From positions 1-64,000 of the forward strand of contig CAZIIU010000013.1 of assembly GCA_964539395.1 (NCBI GenBank): a stretch of 64,000 bases of DNA, read 5' to 3'. The position numbers and the translations under genes are program-made. The DNA comes from M55B112 sp964539395. Its GTDB lineage: Bacteria > Bacteroidota > Bacteroidia > Bacteroidales > GCA-2748055. Numbering within the stretch: position 1 is the stretch's first letter; each line of letters starts with the position of its first letter. Below are positions 6,324-14,800 of this stretch, piece after piece. Under the pieces are notes generated by a model. That model was not told the origin of the DNA and searched no databases. It was given only the letters and a program-made list of their open reading frames with translations.

Positions 6324-8531
6324 ATGGCGGAAAGAACAAACAGACCGGGCAATACCGGTGGACCGAAAAAACCAGATAACAAGCCTAAACTCAATACCTA
6401 TTGGATCATCGGAATTGTGTTGTTAGCACTGATCGGAATGCAATTTCTGGGAAATTCAAACAGCATGAAGGAAATTGATTCCAATACTTTCTTCGAAATG
6501 CTCAGGTCGGGAGATATACAGAAACTGGTAATCGTCAACAAGGAATCAGTCGAAGTATATATCAAACCGGAACGGTTATCGGATGCAAAACATTCTGAAG
6601 TCAATGACAAACGCACTAATTCGATGCTGGGGCAGAATCTGCCCCAATACTACTTTACAATTGTATTCCCGGATGTGTTTGGGCAACAATTGAACGAGGC
6701 ACTGAACGAACTGCCGCCGGAAAAAACCCCTGAGTATACCACTGTGACCAGAAAAAATGTTATCGGGGATATGCTGCTTTGGATTCTTCCATTCCTGCTT
6801 ATCCTTGGAATTTGGATATTCATGCTCAGAAGAATGAGCGGTGGTGCCGGAGGTGGAGGGCCAGGGGGCGGTAGTAATATCTTCAACGTGGGTAAATCGC
6901 GGGCACAGATCTTTGATAAGGATACAAACGTAAAGGTTGATTTTTCAGATGTTGCCGGATTGGAAGAGGCAAAAGTTGAGATCAGGGAGATTGTTGAATT
7001 TCTGAAGAACCCGGGAAAATATACAAACCTTGGAGGTAAAATCCCCAAAGGAGCCCTGCTTGTCGGTCCTCCGGGTACGGGGAAAACATTACTGGCCAAA
7101 GCCGTTGCCGGTGAGGCAAATGTACCTTTCTTCTCCATGTCTGGATCTGATTTTGTTGAGATGTTTGTCGGGGTAGGAGCCTCAAGGGTTCGTGACCTTT
7201 TTAAACAGGCTAAAGAAAAGGCTCCATGTATTGTATTTATAGATGAAATCGATGCTGTAGGAAGAGCGAGGGGCCGGAATCCAAATTTCGGATCCAATGA
7301 TGAACGGGAGAATACCCTGAATCAATTGCTCACCGAAATGGATGGATTCAGCTCAGATACCGGTGTCATTATCCTGGCCGCAACTAACCGCGCGGATATG
7401 CTTGATAAGGCATTACTCCGTGCAGGCAGATTCGATCGTCAGATCCATGTCGAACTTCCCGATCTGAATGAAAGAAAAGCGATCTTCAATGTTCATGTTA
7501 AGCCATTAAAGCTGGATAAAGAGGTTGAGCTTAGCTTCCTGGCGAAACAAACCCCAGGGTTTTCAGGTGCAGATATCGCAAATGTTTGCAACGAAGCTGC
7601 TTTGATTGCTGCGAGAAGAGACAAGAAAGCGGTTGAGAAACAAGACTTCCTTGATGCAGTCGACAGAATCATCGGTGGACTGGAAAAGAAGAATAAGATC
7701 ATCAAAAAAGATGAAAAAAGAACCATTGCATTCCATGAAGCCGGTCATGCTACTGTCAGTTGGCTCCTGGAACATGCAAATCCACTTGTAAAAGTTACAA
7801 TTATTCCCCGGGGCCGAGCCCTGGGTGCAGCATGGTACCTTCCCGAAGAGAGACAAATCACAACCACGGAACAGATGCTCGATGAAATGTGTGCCACCTT
7901 AGGAGGTCGTGCATCTGAGGAACTGATCTTTAATAAAGTGTCAACAGGAGCACTCAATGACCTTGAAAGGGTTACCAAACAGGCTTACGCGATGATATCA
8001 TATTTCGGTATGAGTGAAAAGGTCGGTAATCGCAGCTATTTTGATTCGTCCGGATCATCAGAATACTCTTTCAACAGACCATATAGTGAAAAAACAGCTG
8101 AACTGATCGATGAAGAAGTAAAAACTGTTGTCGATGAGCAGTATAAACGAGCCCTGGCAATTTTAAGAAAAAACAAAGCCAAACTGGAAAAACTTGCTGA
8201 AAAACTGCTCGAAACAGAGGTAATCTTTAGTGATGACCTGGAAGAGATTTTTGGAAAACGCCCATGGAAGACTGAAGAGGAAGAAGAAAAACAGAAATCA
8301 GTAGAAAAGGCCCGGGAAAAGAAAAAGGAGATCGAAAAGTCGCCCAATTCAACCAAATCACAGGAGGAACCGTCAAAAGAGGAACAGCCAAAAGAGAAAC
8401 AGTCAAAAGAGAAACAGTCAAAAGAGGAACAGCCAGAAGAGGAACAGCCAGAAGAGAAACCGTCAAAAGAGGAACACTCAAAAAAGAAACAGCCAAAAGA
8501 GAATAATAAACCGACAGGGGATGACGAGTGA
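6324..8531 (+). CDS. ftsH: ATP-dependent zinc metalloprotease FtsH
   Basis: Membrane-anchored AAA+ protease that extracts and degrades membrane and short-lived soluble proteins. From the ATG at 6324 it has about 735 residues; an in-frame TTG at 6309 is less likely. The order is TM1 (about 25-45), periplasmic domain, TM2 (about 150-170), a Gly-rich linker, Walker A GPPGTGKT (about 248), Walker B IDEID, the second-region-of-homology arginines, and the zinc motif HEAGH (about 471). The C-terminus carries an unusual charged tail of roughly 85 residues made largely of five-residue repeats (separate entry). It overlaps the DUF2007 gene by 11 bases. Confidence 0.97.
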   Translation: MAERTNRPGNTGGPKKPDNKPKLNTYWIIGIVLLALIGMQFLGNSNSMKEIDSNTFFEMLRSGDIQKLVIVNKESVEVYIKPERLSDAKHSEVNDKRTNSMLGQNLPQYYFTIVFPDVFGQQLNEALNELPPEKTPEYTTVTRKNVIGDMLLWILPFLLILGIWIFMLRRMSGGAGGGGPGGGSNIFNVGKSRAQIFDKDTNVKVDFSDVAGLEEAKVEIREIVEFLKNPGKYTNLGGKIPKGALLVGPPGTGKTLLAKAVAGEANVPFFSMSGSDFVEMFVGVGASRVRDLFKQAKEKAPCIVFIDEIDAVGRARGRNPNFGSNDERENTLNQLLTEMDGFSSDTGVIILAATNRADMLDKALLRAGRFDRQIHVELPDLNERKAIFNVHVKPLKLDKEVELSFLAKQTPGFSGADIANVCNEAALIAARRDKKAVEKQDFLDAVDRIIGGLEKKNKIIKKDEKRTIAFHEAGHATVSWLLEHANPLVKVTIIPRGRALGAAWYLPEERQITTTEQMLDEMCATLGGRASEELIFNKVSTGALNDLERVTKQAYAMISYFGMSEKVGNRSYFDSSGSSEYSFNRPYSEKTAELIDEEVKTVVDEQYKRALAILRKNKAKLEKLAEKLLETEVIFSDDLEEIFGKRPWKTEEEEEKQKSVEKAREKKKEIEKSPNSTKSQEEPSKEEQPKEKQSKEKQSKEEQPEEEQPEEKPSKEEHSKKKQPKENNKPTGDDE
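8367..8501 (+). repeat. nine tandem 15-bp repeats in the ftsH tail
   Basis: Nine consecutive 15-base units of the type gaacagccaaaagag, with a few substitutions each, encode pentapeptides such as EQPKE, KQSKE, EQPEE and KPSKE. All units keep the reading frame. Neighbouring copies are nearly identical (units 3 and 4 are the same; units 5 and 6 are the same), as expected from slippage or unequal exchange. Confidence 0.9.
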
Positions 8532-8727
8532 TAAAGTACTTGTTTTTACAACCAACAAACTCTATGAAGCAGAAATGATCAGACAATACCTGGCTGATCA
8601 TGAAATTACGGCATTTACCCTGAATAAAATGGACTCTGCTTACCTGTTCGGTGATATTGAGATACTTGTGGCTAGGGATGATGTAATAAGATCCAAAAAG
8701 CTAATTGAGGACTTTCTGAAACAATGA
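8521..8727 (+). CDS. DUF2007 putative signal-transducing protein
   Basis: A 68-residue protein resembling the DUF2007 family. It has an opening strand DKVLVFTT, a helix with YEAEMIRQYL, and a closing part with IEILVARDDVIRSKKLIEDFL, a ferredoxin-like alpha/beta pattern. The family is named as signal-transducing but its molecular role is not established. It overlaps ftsH by 11 bases at its start and cdsA by four bases (ATGA) at its end, so it is translationally embedded in the operon. Confidence 0.85.
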   Translation: MTSDKVLVFTTNKLYEAEMIRQYLADHEITAFTLNKMDSAYLFGDIEILVARDDVIRSKKLIEDFLKQ

Positions 8728-9542
8728 ATAACCTTCTCCTCAGAACTATTTCCGGCATAGGACTTATCCTGATTGTATTGGGATCAATCCTGCTTAGTTG
8801 GTATACCATGCTCGCCCTGCTCATTCTGATTTATTCCACTGGTCTTTATGAATTCAGGATCATGTTCGGACCCGGCTCCAATCGCACTTTCTATCATTTC
8901 CTGGCTACAGGCTGGTTGGCCATGACAGGAGTTTTGCTTCTGTTAGCAGGAATTTTTACAGTACAACTATTTATTGTCCTACTGGCAGGAATCCTTACGT
9001 TTTCAATACTTTCATATCTATTAACCGGTAAGGCATCAATAATTGAAAAAGGCAGGTATTTATTTGCCTCCGGATGGATCGCAGGTTCACTCATTTTTTT
9101 TATGGCCCTGGGCTGGGTGAATAACACAGGATCTTACGACCCCCTCTACATGCTTTTATTGATATCCATGATCTGGATCTATGATATCGGAGCTTTTATC
9201 TTTGGCTCGCTGCTGGGGCGTACACCACTGGCCCCCTCTCTATCGCCGGGAAAAAGTGTTGAAGGATTTATTATGGGAACAATTATTACTGCATTCGCCG
9301 GAATAGGAGCCTTCAGAATTACAGGAGATTTTTCTTTGCTGCAATGGATCATTATCAGTTTTGTTATCAGTGCCGGAGCAACAATGGGAGATCTTTTTGA
9401 AAGCAAGATTAAACGCGAAGCAGGCGTAAAAGATTCCGGCAGATTGATTCCCGGTCACGGAGGAGTGCTCGACCGTTTTGATTCACTGCTGTTCACTGCT
9501 CCGCTTTTTGTCGCTGTCATTTACATCTTCAACCTAATATGA
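8724..9542 (+). CDS. cdsA: phosphatidate cytidylyltransferase
   Basis: CdsA makes CDP-diacylglycerol from CTP and phosphatidate in the inner membrane, the precursor of phosphatidylserine and acidic phospholipids. The 272-residue protein has about seven or eight hydrophobic segments. The C-terminal signature is clear: a GDLFES segment, then KR, then KDSGRLIPGHGGVLDRFDS. Start and stop overlap its neighbours by four bases on each side. Pairing with psd places successive phospholipid steps in one transcript. Confidence 0.95.
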   Translation: MNNLLLRTISGIGLILIVLGSILLSWYTMLALLILIYSTGLYEFRIMFGPGSNRTFYHFLATGWLAMTGVLLLLAGIFTVQLFIVLLAGILTFSILSYLLTGKASIIEKGRYLFASGWIAGSLIFFMALGWVNNTGSYDPLYMLLLISMIWIYDIGAFIFGSLLGRTPLAPSLSPGKSVEGFIMGTIITAFAGIGAFRITGDFSLLQWIIISFVISAGATMGDLFESKIKREAGVKDSGRLIPGHGGVLDRFDSLLFTAPLFVAVIYIFNLI

Positions 9543-10192
9543 TTCGAATCCATAGAGAAGGTAATAAAATCATCCTCATAATTGGACTCATTGCCGGAAC
9601 GGGCGTTGTTATTGCAAGTCGGCTGCTTAATTTGTATCCTTTTTTAGCTGTTCTTACACTCATTATTGCTCTTATTATTTTGATATTCAGATTTTTTCGG
9701 ATACCGAAGAGGGTAATGAGTTCTAATCCGAATGCTGTACTGGCTCCTGCAGACGGAACGGTGGTGGCCATCGAAAAAGTGATCGAATCAGAGTATTTCA
9801 ATGAGCCTAAATTATTGATTTCGATATTTATGAGCATACACAATGTACATATCAACTGGTTCCCCGTTTCTGGCACTGTAAGCTATTTCAGATACCACCC
9901 TGGCCGGTATCTGGTCGCCCGGCATCCCAAATCATCAGAACTAAATGAACGCACCACAATAGTGATCGAAAAGGATTCCCGGAAAATCCTTGTCAGACAA
10001 ATTGCTGGATTTGTTGCACGCCGTATCGTTTGCTATGCGAATCCTGGAAAAGCAGTACAACAATCTGAAGAGATGGGCTTCATCAAATTTGGGTCAAGAC
10101 TTGATGTGTACATCCCTGCCGATGCTGAAATCAAAGTAAAAATGAAGCAAAAAACAGTTGGAGGTATTACGGAGATTGCAATGTTAAAATAA
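9539..10192 (+). CDS. psd: phosphatidylserine decarboxylase proenzyme (short type)
   Basis: Psd converts phosphatidylserine to phosphatidylethanolamine. The 217-residue proenzyme has N-terminal hydrophobic segments and the HNVHINWFP strand. The C-terminal IKFGSRLDVYIP contains the Gly-Ser pair where self-cleavage creates the pyruvoyl group on the new alpha chain. FGS in place of the E. coli LGST is typical of the short bacterial and archaeal type. Last gene of the rsfS-psd run. A 9-base AT-only inverted repeat (10184-10192 with 10211-10219) covers its stop codon and could be a weak transcript end. Confidence 0.94.
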   Translation: MIRIHREGNKIILIIGLIAGTGVVIASRLLNLYPFLAVLTLIIALIILIFRFFRIPKRVMSSNPNAVLAPADGTVVAIEKVIESEYFNEPKLLISIFMSIHNVHINWFPVSGTVSYFRYHPGRYLVARHPKSSELNERTTIVIEKDSRKILVRQIAGFVARRIVCYANPGKAVQQSEEMGFIKFGSRLDVYIPADAEIKVKMKQKTVGGITEIAMLK

Positions 10193-10291
10193 TAAAATAC
10201 TTATAAGTCTTTATTTTAACATCCATTTAACAGCTATTCTCCACTAACCGTTGTACATTGCAATCAAATAATTACTTAAAAATAGAAAATC

Positions 10292-10534
10292 ATGAAAAAA
10301 TTAGTAGCAGTTATAGCAATTGTAGCATTTCTAGGTGGAATGAGTGCACCCATCATTGCAAATGAAAACTCATCAGCCTCAATGGTTGAGTTGATGGACA
10401 AGGATCCAAAAAAAGCTGAAAAGAAAACTGATAAAAAAGAAAAAGCAGGTGACTGCACAACAGAGAAAAAATCAAGTGATTGTACAACCGCAAAAAAAAG
10501 TCCATGTGAAAAGACTTGTGGTGATAAAAAGTAA
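10292..10534 (+). CDS. small secreted Lys/Cys-rich protein
   Basis: An 80-residue protein with a clear signal peptide (about 1-23, MKKLVAVIAIVAFLGGMSAP then IIAN). The mature part is strongly basic, with a run of Lys-rich residues followed by two copies of DCTTxKKS and a final SPCEKTCGDKK, four cysteines in all. I recognise no family. The Cys spacing could support disulfides or metal binding; that is inference only. It has its own upstream space of 99 bases and a strong terminator downstream, so it is probably transcribed alone. Confidence 0.7.
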   Translation: MKKLVAVIAIVAFLGGMSAPIIANENSSASMVELMDKDPKKAEKKTDKKEKAGDCTTEKKSSDCTTAKKSPCEKTCGDKK

Positions 10535-10584
10535 TTTTCTGCAAAAGATTAGTTAGATCCGTTACAGTCAGATTGTGAGTTTTG

Positions 10585-10618
10585 AAGCTGTTATGCAAAA
10601 AGCATGACAGCTTTTTTT
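10585..10618 (+). terminator. rho-independent terminator
   Basis: A stem of AAGCTGT/ATGC against GCAT/ACAGCTT, with one internal mismatch and a loop of five A, is followed by a run of T (10614-10618). It ends the small secreted-protein transcript and isolates the flavodiiron gene. Confidence 0.85.
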
Positions 10619-10652
10619 ATGTTCGCCCCCCGTAAAACTATCCAATCATTTT

Positions 10653-10660
10653 TATCTTTG
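10653..10660 (+). promoter_or_regulatory. putative -7 element of the flavodiiron gene (TATCTTTG)
   Basis: Exact TAnnTTTG match 18 bases before the ATG at 10679 and downstream of the terminator, so the leader would be about 13-15 bases. No clear -33 TTTG. Confidence 0.5.
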
Positions 10661-10678
10661 CTGTAAATAATTGAACCG

Positions 10679-11884
10679 ATGACAGACTACAAAACTTTAA
10701 ATGTTTCAAATGGCGTTACATGGATTGGTGTTCTTGACCAGGATATCGTTACTTTCGATATCGTGATGGAAACAAAGTATGGCACAACGTACAACTCATA
10801 CTTTATTAATGCCGAAAAAAAAGTACTAATCGATACCGTAAAAGAGGGTTTTTTCGATACCTATCTGGAGAAATTAAAATCTGTTACCGATCCGGCCCAA
10901 ATAGAATATATCATTTGTACCCATACCGAACCGGACCATTCCGGTTCCTTGAAACACCTGCTTCAACTTGCTCCTGATGCCGTGGTAGTGGGAAGCGGAC
11001 AGGCGATTAATTACCTGGCTGAAATGATGGGTTTCCCATTTAAATGGAAAAAGGTAAAAGACGGAGACACACTTGACCTTGGTAATATGACTCTCAGAAT
11101 CATAGGCGCAGCCAACCTTCACTGGCCGGACACGATCTACGCATGGCTGGAAGAAGAAAAGGTGCTTTTTACTTGTGATTCGTTCGGGGCACACTATGCG
11201 AATGAAAAGATGTTCGATGATCTTACCGATGATTACTCAGAATCATTTACATACTATTTTGATGTGATACTTAAGCCCTACAGCAAATTTATGCTGAAAG
11301 CTATTGAGAAGGTTGAGGATCTTGATATCAGCTGCATCTGCCCCGGACATGGTCCTATCCTTCGCTCAACCTGGAAGCAGGCAATCGAAAAATCAAAAGA
11401 ACTGTGCACAGGTTATCTTCATAATACAGAAAAACAAAACCGCATTCTTTTAGCTTATATATCAGCCTATGGGTATACCCGTGAAATGGCTCTTAAGATA
11501 TCAGATGGACTTAAAGAAAGTGGTGACTTTGACATTGACATGGTCGATATAGAAAATATGATGCTAGGTGACCTGGAAGAGAAAATGGTGCGTGCTGATG
11601 CATTGCTATTGGGCTCACCAACCATTAATCAGAACACACTGTTACCGGTTTATAAATTGTTCTCTGTAATCAACCCGATCCGCGACAAAGCCAAACCAGC
11701 AGCAGTTTTTGGATCATATGGCTGGAGTGGCGAAGCGGTTAAGATTATTGAAGACCACCTCACGAATCTCAAACTTAACGTAAAAAGCGGCCTCGCCTCC
11801 AAATTTTTCCCTACCGGTGAAAAGGCCGATGAACTTGTTCAATTTGGAAGGAAATTCGGAGAATTGATCTTGAATGATACCTAA
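10679..11884 (+). CDS. flavodiiron protein (FprA family A-type flavoprotein)
   Basis: A cytoplasmic 401-residue flavodiiron protein that reduces O2 to water and/or NO to N2O, protecting anaerobic metabolism. The N-terminal metallo-beta-lactamase fold holds the diiron ligand motif H82-x-E84-x-D86-H87. Further ligands are suggested by the NLHWPDTIY, CDSFGAH and CPGHGP segments. The C-terminal part (about 255-398) is a flavodoxin domain with FMN loops (SAYGYTREM, GSPTINQNT, GSYGWSGEA). There is no rubredoxin domain, so an external electron donor is needed. Whether O2 or NO is preferred cannot be read from sequence. It converges on the giant surface protein with two bases between stops. Confidence 0.94.
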   Translation: MTDYKTLNVSNGVTWIGVLDQDIVTFDIVMETKYGTTYNSYFINAEKKVLIDTVKEGFFDTYLEKLKSVTDPAQIEYIICTHTEPDHSGSLKHLLQLAPDAVVVGSGQAINYLAEMMGFPFKWKKVKDGDTLDLGNMTLRIIGAANLHWPDTIYAWLEEEKVLFTCDSFGAHYANEKMFDDLTDDYSESFTYYFDVILKPYSKFMLKAIEKVEDLDISCICPGHGPILRSTWKQAIEKSKELCTGYLHNTEKQNRILLAYISAYGYTREMALKISDGLKESGDFDIDMVDIENMMLGDLEEKMVRADALLLGSPTINQNTLLPVYKLFSVINPIRDKAKPAAVFGSYGWSGEAVKIIEDHLTNLKLNVKSGLASKFFPTGEKADELVQFGRKFGELILNDT

Positions 11885-11886
11885 AA

Positions 11887-14800
11887 TCAATCCTGCTTAA
11901 TAAAACTTGCCCTACCTTTTATAAATCCATTTTCTTGCAGAAGGATAATATACGTGCCGCTGGAAAACGCACCTATATCAATTTCGATGTGTCGGGTACC
12001 CGGAGCTGCAGTCTTCTGAATTAATACCCTGCCGGTTATATCAGATACTTCAATTACTGCGCTACTGTTTACGCCATCCTCCCGATCAAGATAAAGGATT
12101 GAACTGGCTGGATTAGGGTAGACCTTTAAATCGTGTGTACTAAAATTTCGCACGCTAAGGGGGTATAATGATGCATCATTCTGTACCACCTGCAGCACTT
12201 TGCCTGTAGAACGGTCCTGCAAAAAAGCAATAAGGATCAAATCATCTTGATGCTCTATATGTTGATAGGACCATGTATAATGCCTTGTATACGTATCGTC
12301 CCTCTTCCACGACCTGGAGATAAGAACACCTGCAGCTGTGGGTAACATATCCAACACCGCATTACGGTATTCAGATATACCACCAACCCCTGAATAGCTG
12401 GTTATAACCTCTTCCACGACAGCTACATACAGCATGAGATCCAAAGAATCAAGCTGTTTAGATGCTTTCATCTCAACAGTTGCGGAAAGATGATCATGTA
12501 AAAGCTGAAAATTCAGATCCATATTAAAATCAGGACTTTCGAGGGTGAGTCGCTTCAACTGGTTAATATTGGGTTTCGAAGGAAAAAAATCATAGACATA
12601 CTCACTTTCTACACCGCCATCCATTACAGCAAAAGGCACTGTTGTTACTCCATAGTAAAATGAGCGTGCTGAAGCAGGCGAAGGATTATTAGCATTCATA
12701 GGATCCTCACCCGGATAATGCATATGGTAATTAAGGTTTGTTACATCAAGTACATTATTCGAACTAAAAGTATTGACCTCACTATCTGCTGCTGCAGAAG
12801 CAGGGTCAGCAGAATTAGTGAAATGTTCAATTAATCCCCGCTTTGTTCGCTCCCCAATGTATATATTATCTACTGCAAATCCCTGGTTATCAATTACAGA
12901 AGCTCCGTCCGTGGCATAGAAAACTCCAAAAATAACCAGCCGCTCATCCTTTAATAAATCCAAATCATGGGCAACGGTCACCCAGTTTGTATCCGGATTG
13001 AAAATTTCTTCACCCGACCAACCGATTGAACTGCCTCCTCCACTTTTTCCACCTCCTGGTCTGTTAGCAATTTCAAAAGAGTTGTACCAGTTGATCCCTT
13101 CACCAATATTACCCAAGGTGTTCCATGTGGCACCATTGTTAAGGGTATATTGGACTACAGCTCCATCCCTGTTCCTGTCAAAACTTCTCATTACATCCAT
13201 CCTGATCATCGGACGCTCCAGGTTCCTGAGATCGAAACACTCACTTTGTATCCAGGAATTTTCCGGCAGGGATTCATCAGCCGAAGTAAACCATGCGTAA
13301 TCACCCGGCCGAGCTTCATAATCCTTAAAATCCGGCAATCCCCATTTCCAGCTGGAATAATTAGTTGCCGAATCCACTGTCCATTTCTCCACTCCGTCAT
13401 CGAACGTAATCAGGCGTGAATCATTCCCATCCTCAAATCGCTGTGTAGGTTTTAAAATAAAGTCAGGATCAATTTTAACATCCGAACAAAACAGGCCGGG
13501 ACCGGCGTTATTCTTCACCTCCAACTGAACCTGGTAGATATCGTCAAGTTTGGTGAAAAGGACACGGGCCAGTGAATTAGGATCGTAGGTGACGATCGTG
13601 GTATCCCATGTCATCGACTGATTATTAATCTGCCATGTAAATGAATCCCACTGTTTCTCCGATGCAGAGTAGTTTCTGAATTCAACGGGCTCACCGGGGA
13701 TCCAGCAATCACTCAATACCCGGAAGTCGGCTGATGGCTTATCAGCGAATTCAATGCTTTTGCTGAAGGATCCCTCGCATCCATCATAAGTAATAATTTT
13801 CATCAAAACACTCCTGCTTCCTGGGGCCGTATAATCATGCACAACATCCGGTGCCGTTCCGTCACCCGGAATTGTGTCATAATTATCCGGACCACTGTTA
13901 ATATCACCGAACTCCCATATCCAACTCGATACGAGTTCCGGCCTGGCTGTCTCATTCAGGAATCTGATCGGACCCCCGCCTTCTCCTGTTTGGGCATCGA
14001 TTGGAGGTATACACACATCCTCTGGGGTAAAAAGTAGTTCAGGAATATCAAAATTAATAATCTCCAGTTCTGCAGATCGATTACATCCCGCATTCGAAGT
14101 AAACATAAAGGTGATTTTATTTACCCCCACATCGCCCATTGTCGGTTCAAAACTAAAACCCAGAATTTCATTGCCAAAAACCCCGGTACCACTAAATGTG
14201 AAACTTCCACCTGTATTTGGAGCAGCTTCGAGGGCAATTGAGGATCCATCCCTGCATATCTCTCCGGGAATGGCTTTGCTGAATGAAATCTCCCTGATAA
14301 AGTCAAACTCGAGCTGCTCTTCAACGGTTATAACCTCACTCTTCCATACATATTCGTAAGTAACCTTATAGCTGGCAGATTTCTCCGGGAGCCTTGAAGG
14401 ATCAACAAGGGCCACGTTATCATTCGGATCAGCATCAATGATCGCATCCGGAACCGGAATTTCATCATCTCTTTCAATCAGGAATAAATTAAAACTTCCT
14501 GTCAATCCGTCAACATTGGTTCCTGAAATCTCGAAAACCGGATCATTATAGCAAATAATACCTTCCCTGTCGACATCCGGGTATACAATGGTTAATCCAC
14601 CACTGGTAGGAAGCACAGTGAAATAGACAGTGTCTCTGCCAATACACCCTGTAGCCGGATCCTGGTAAGTATATCCGATGGTGTGATCCATAGTATCCGT
14701 CACCCCGGCGATTGCCGGATAAAACCTGCCCTCGGAAGGCACAACACCCGGTCCGCTAAACAGACCGCCTGTTGGTGTCGCCTGCAGGACATAAGAACCC

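Noticed and set aside
6650..7297. 215-codon open frame antisense to ftsH
   Set aside because: Sits over the AAA+ core of ftsH; the Pro/Ser-rich product reflects the complement of Gly-rich P-loop codons.
10184..10219. 9-base AT-only inverted repeat as a terminator for psd
   Set aside because: The stem contains only A and T with an 18-base loop and overlaps the stop codon; too weak to list as a terminator.
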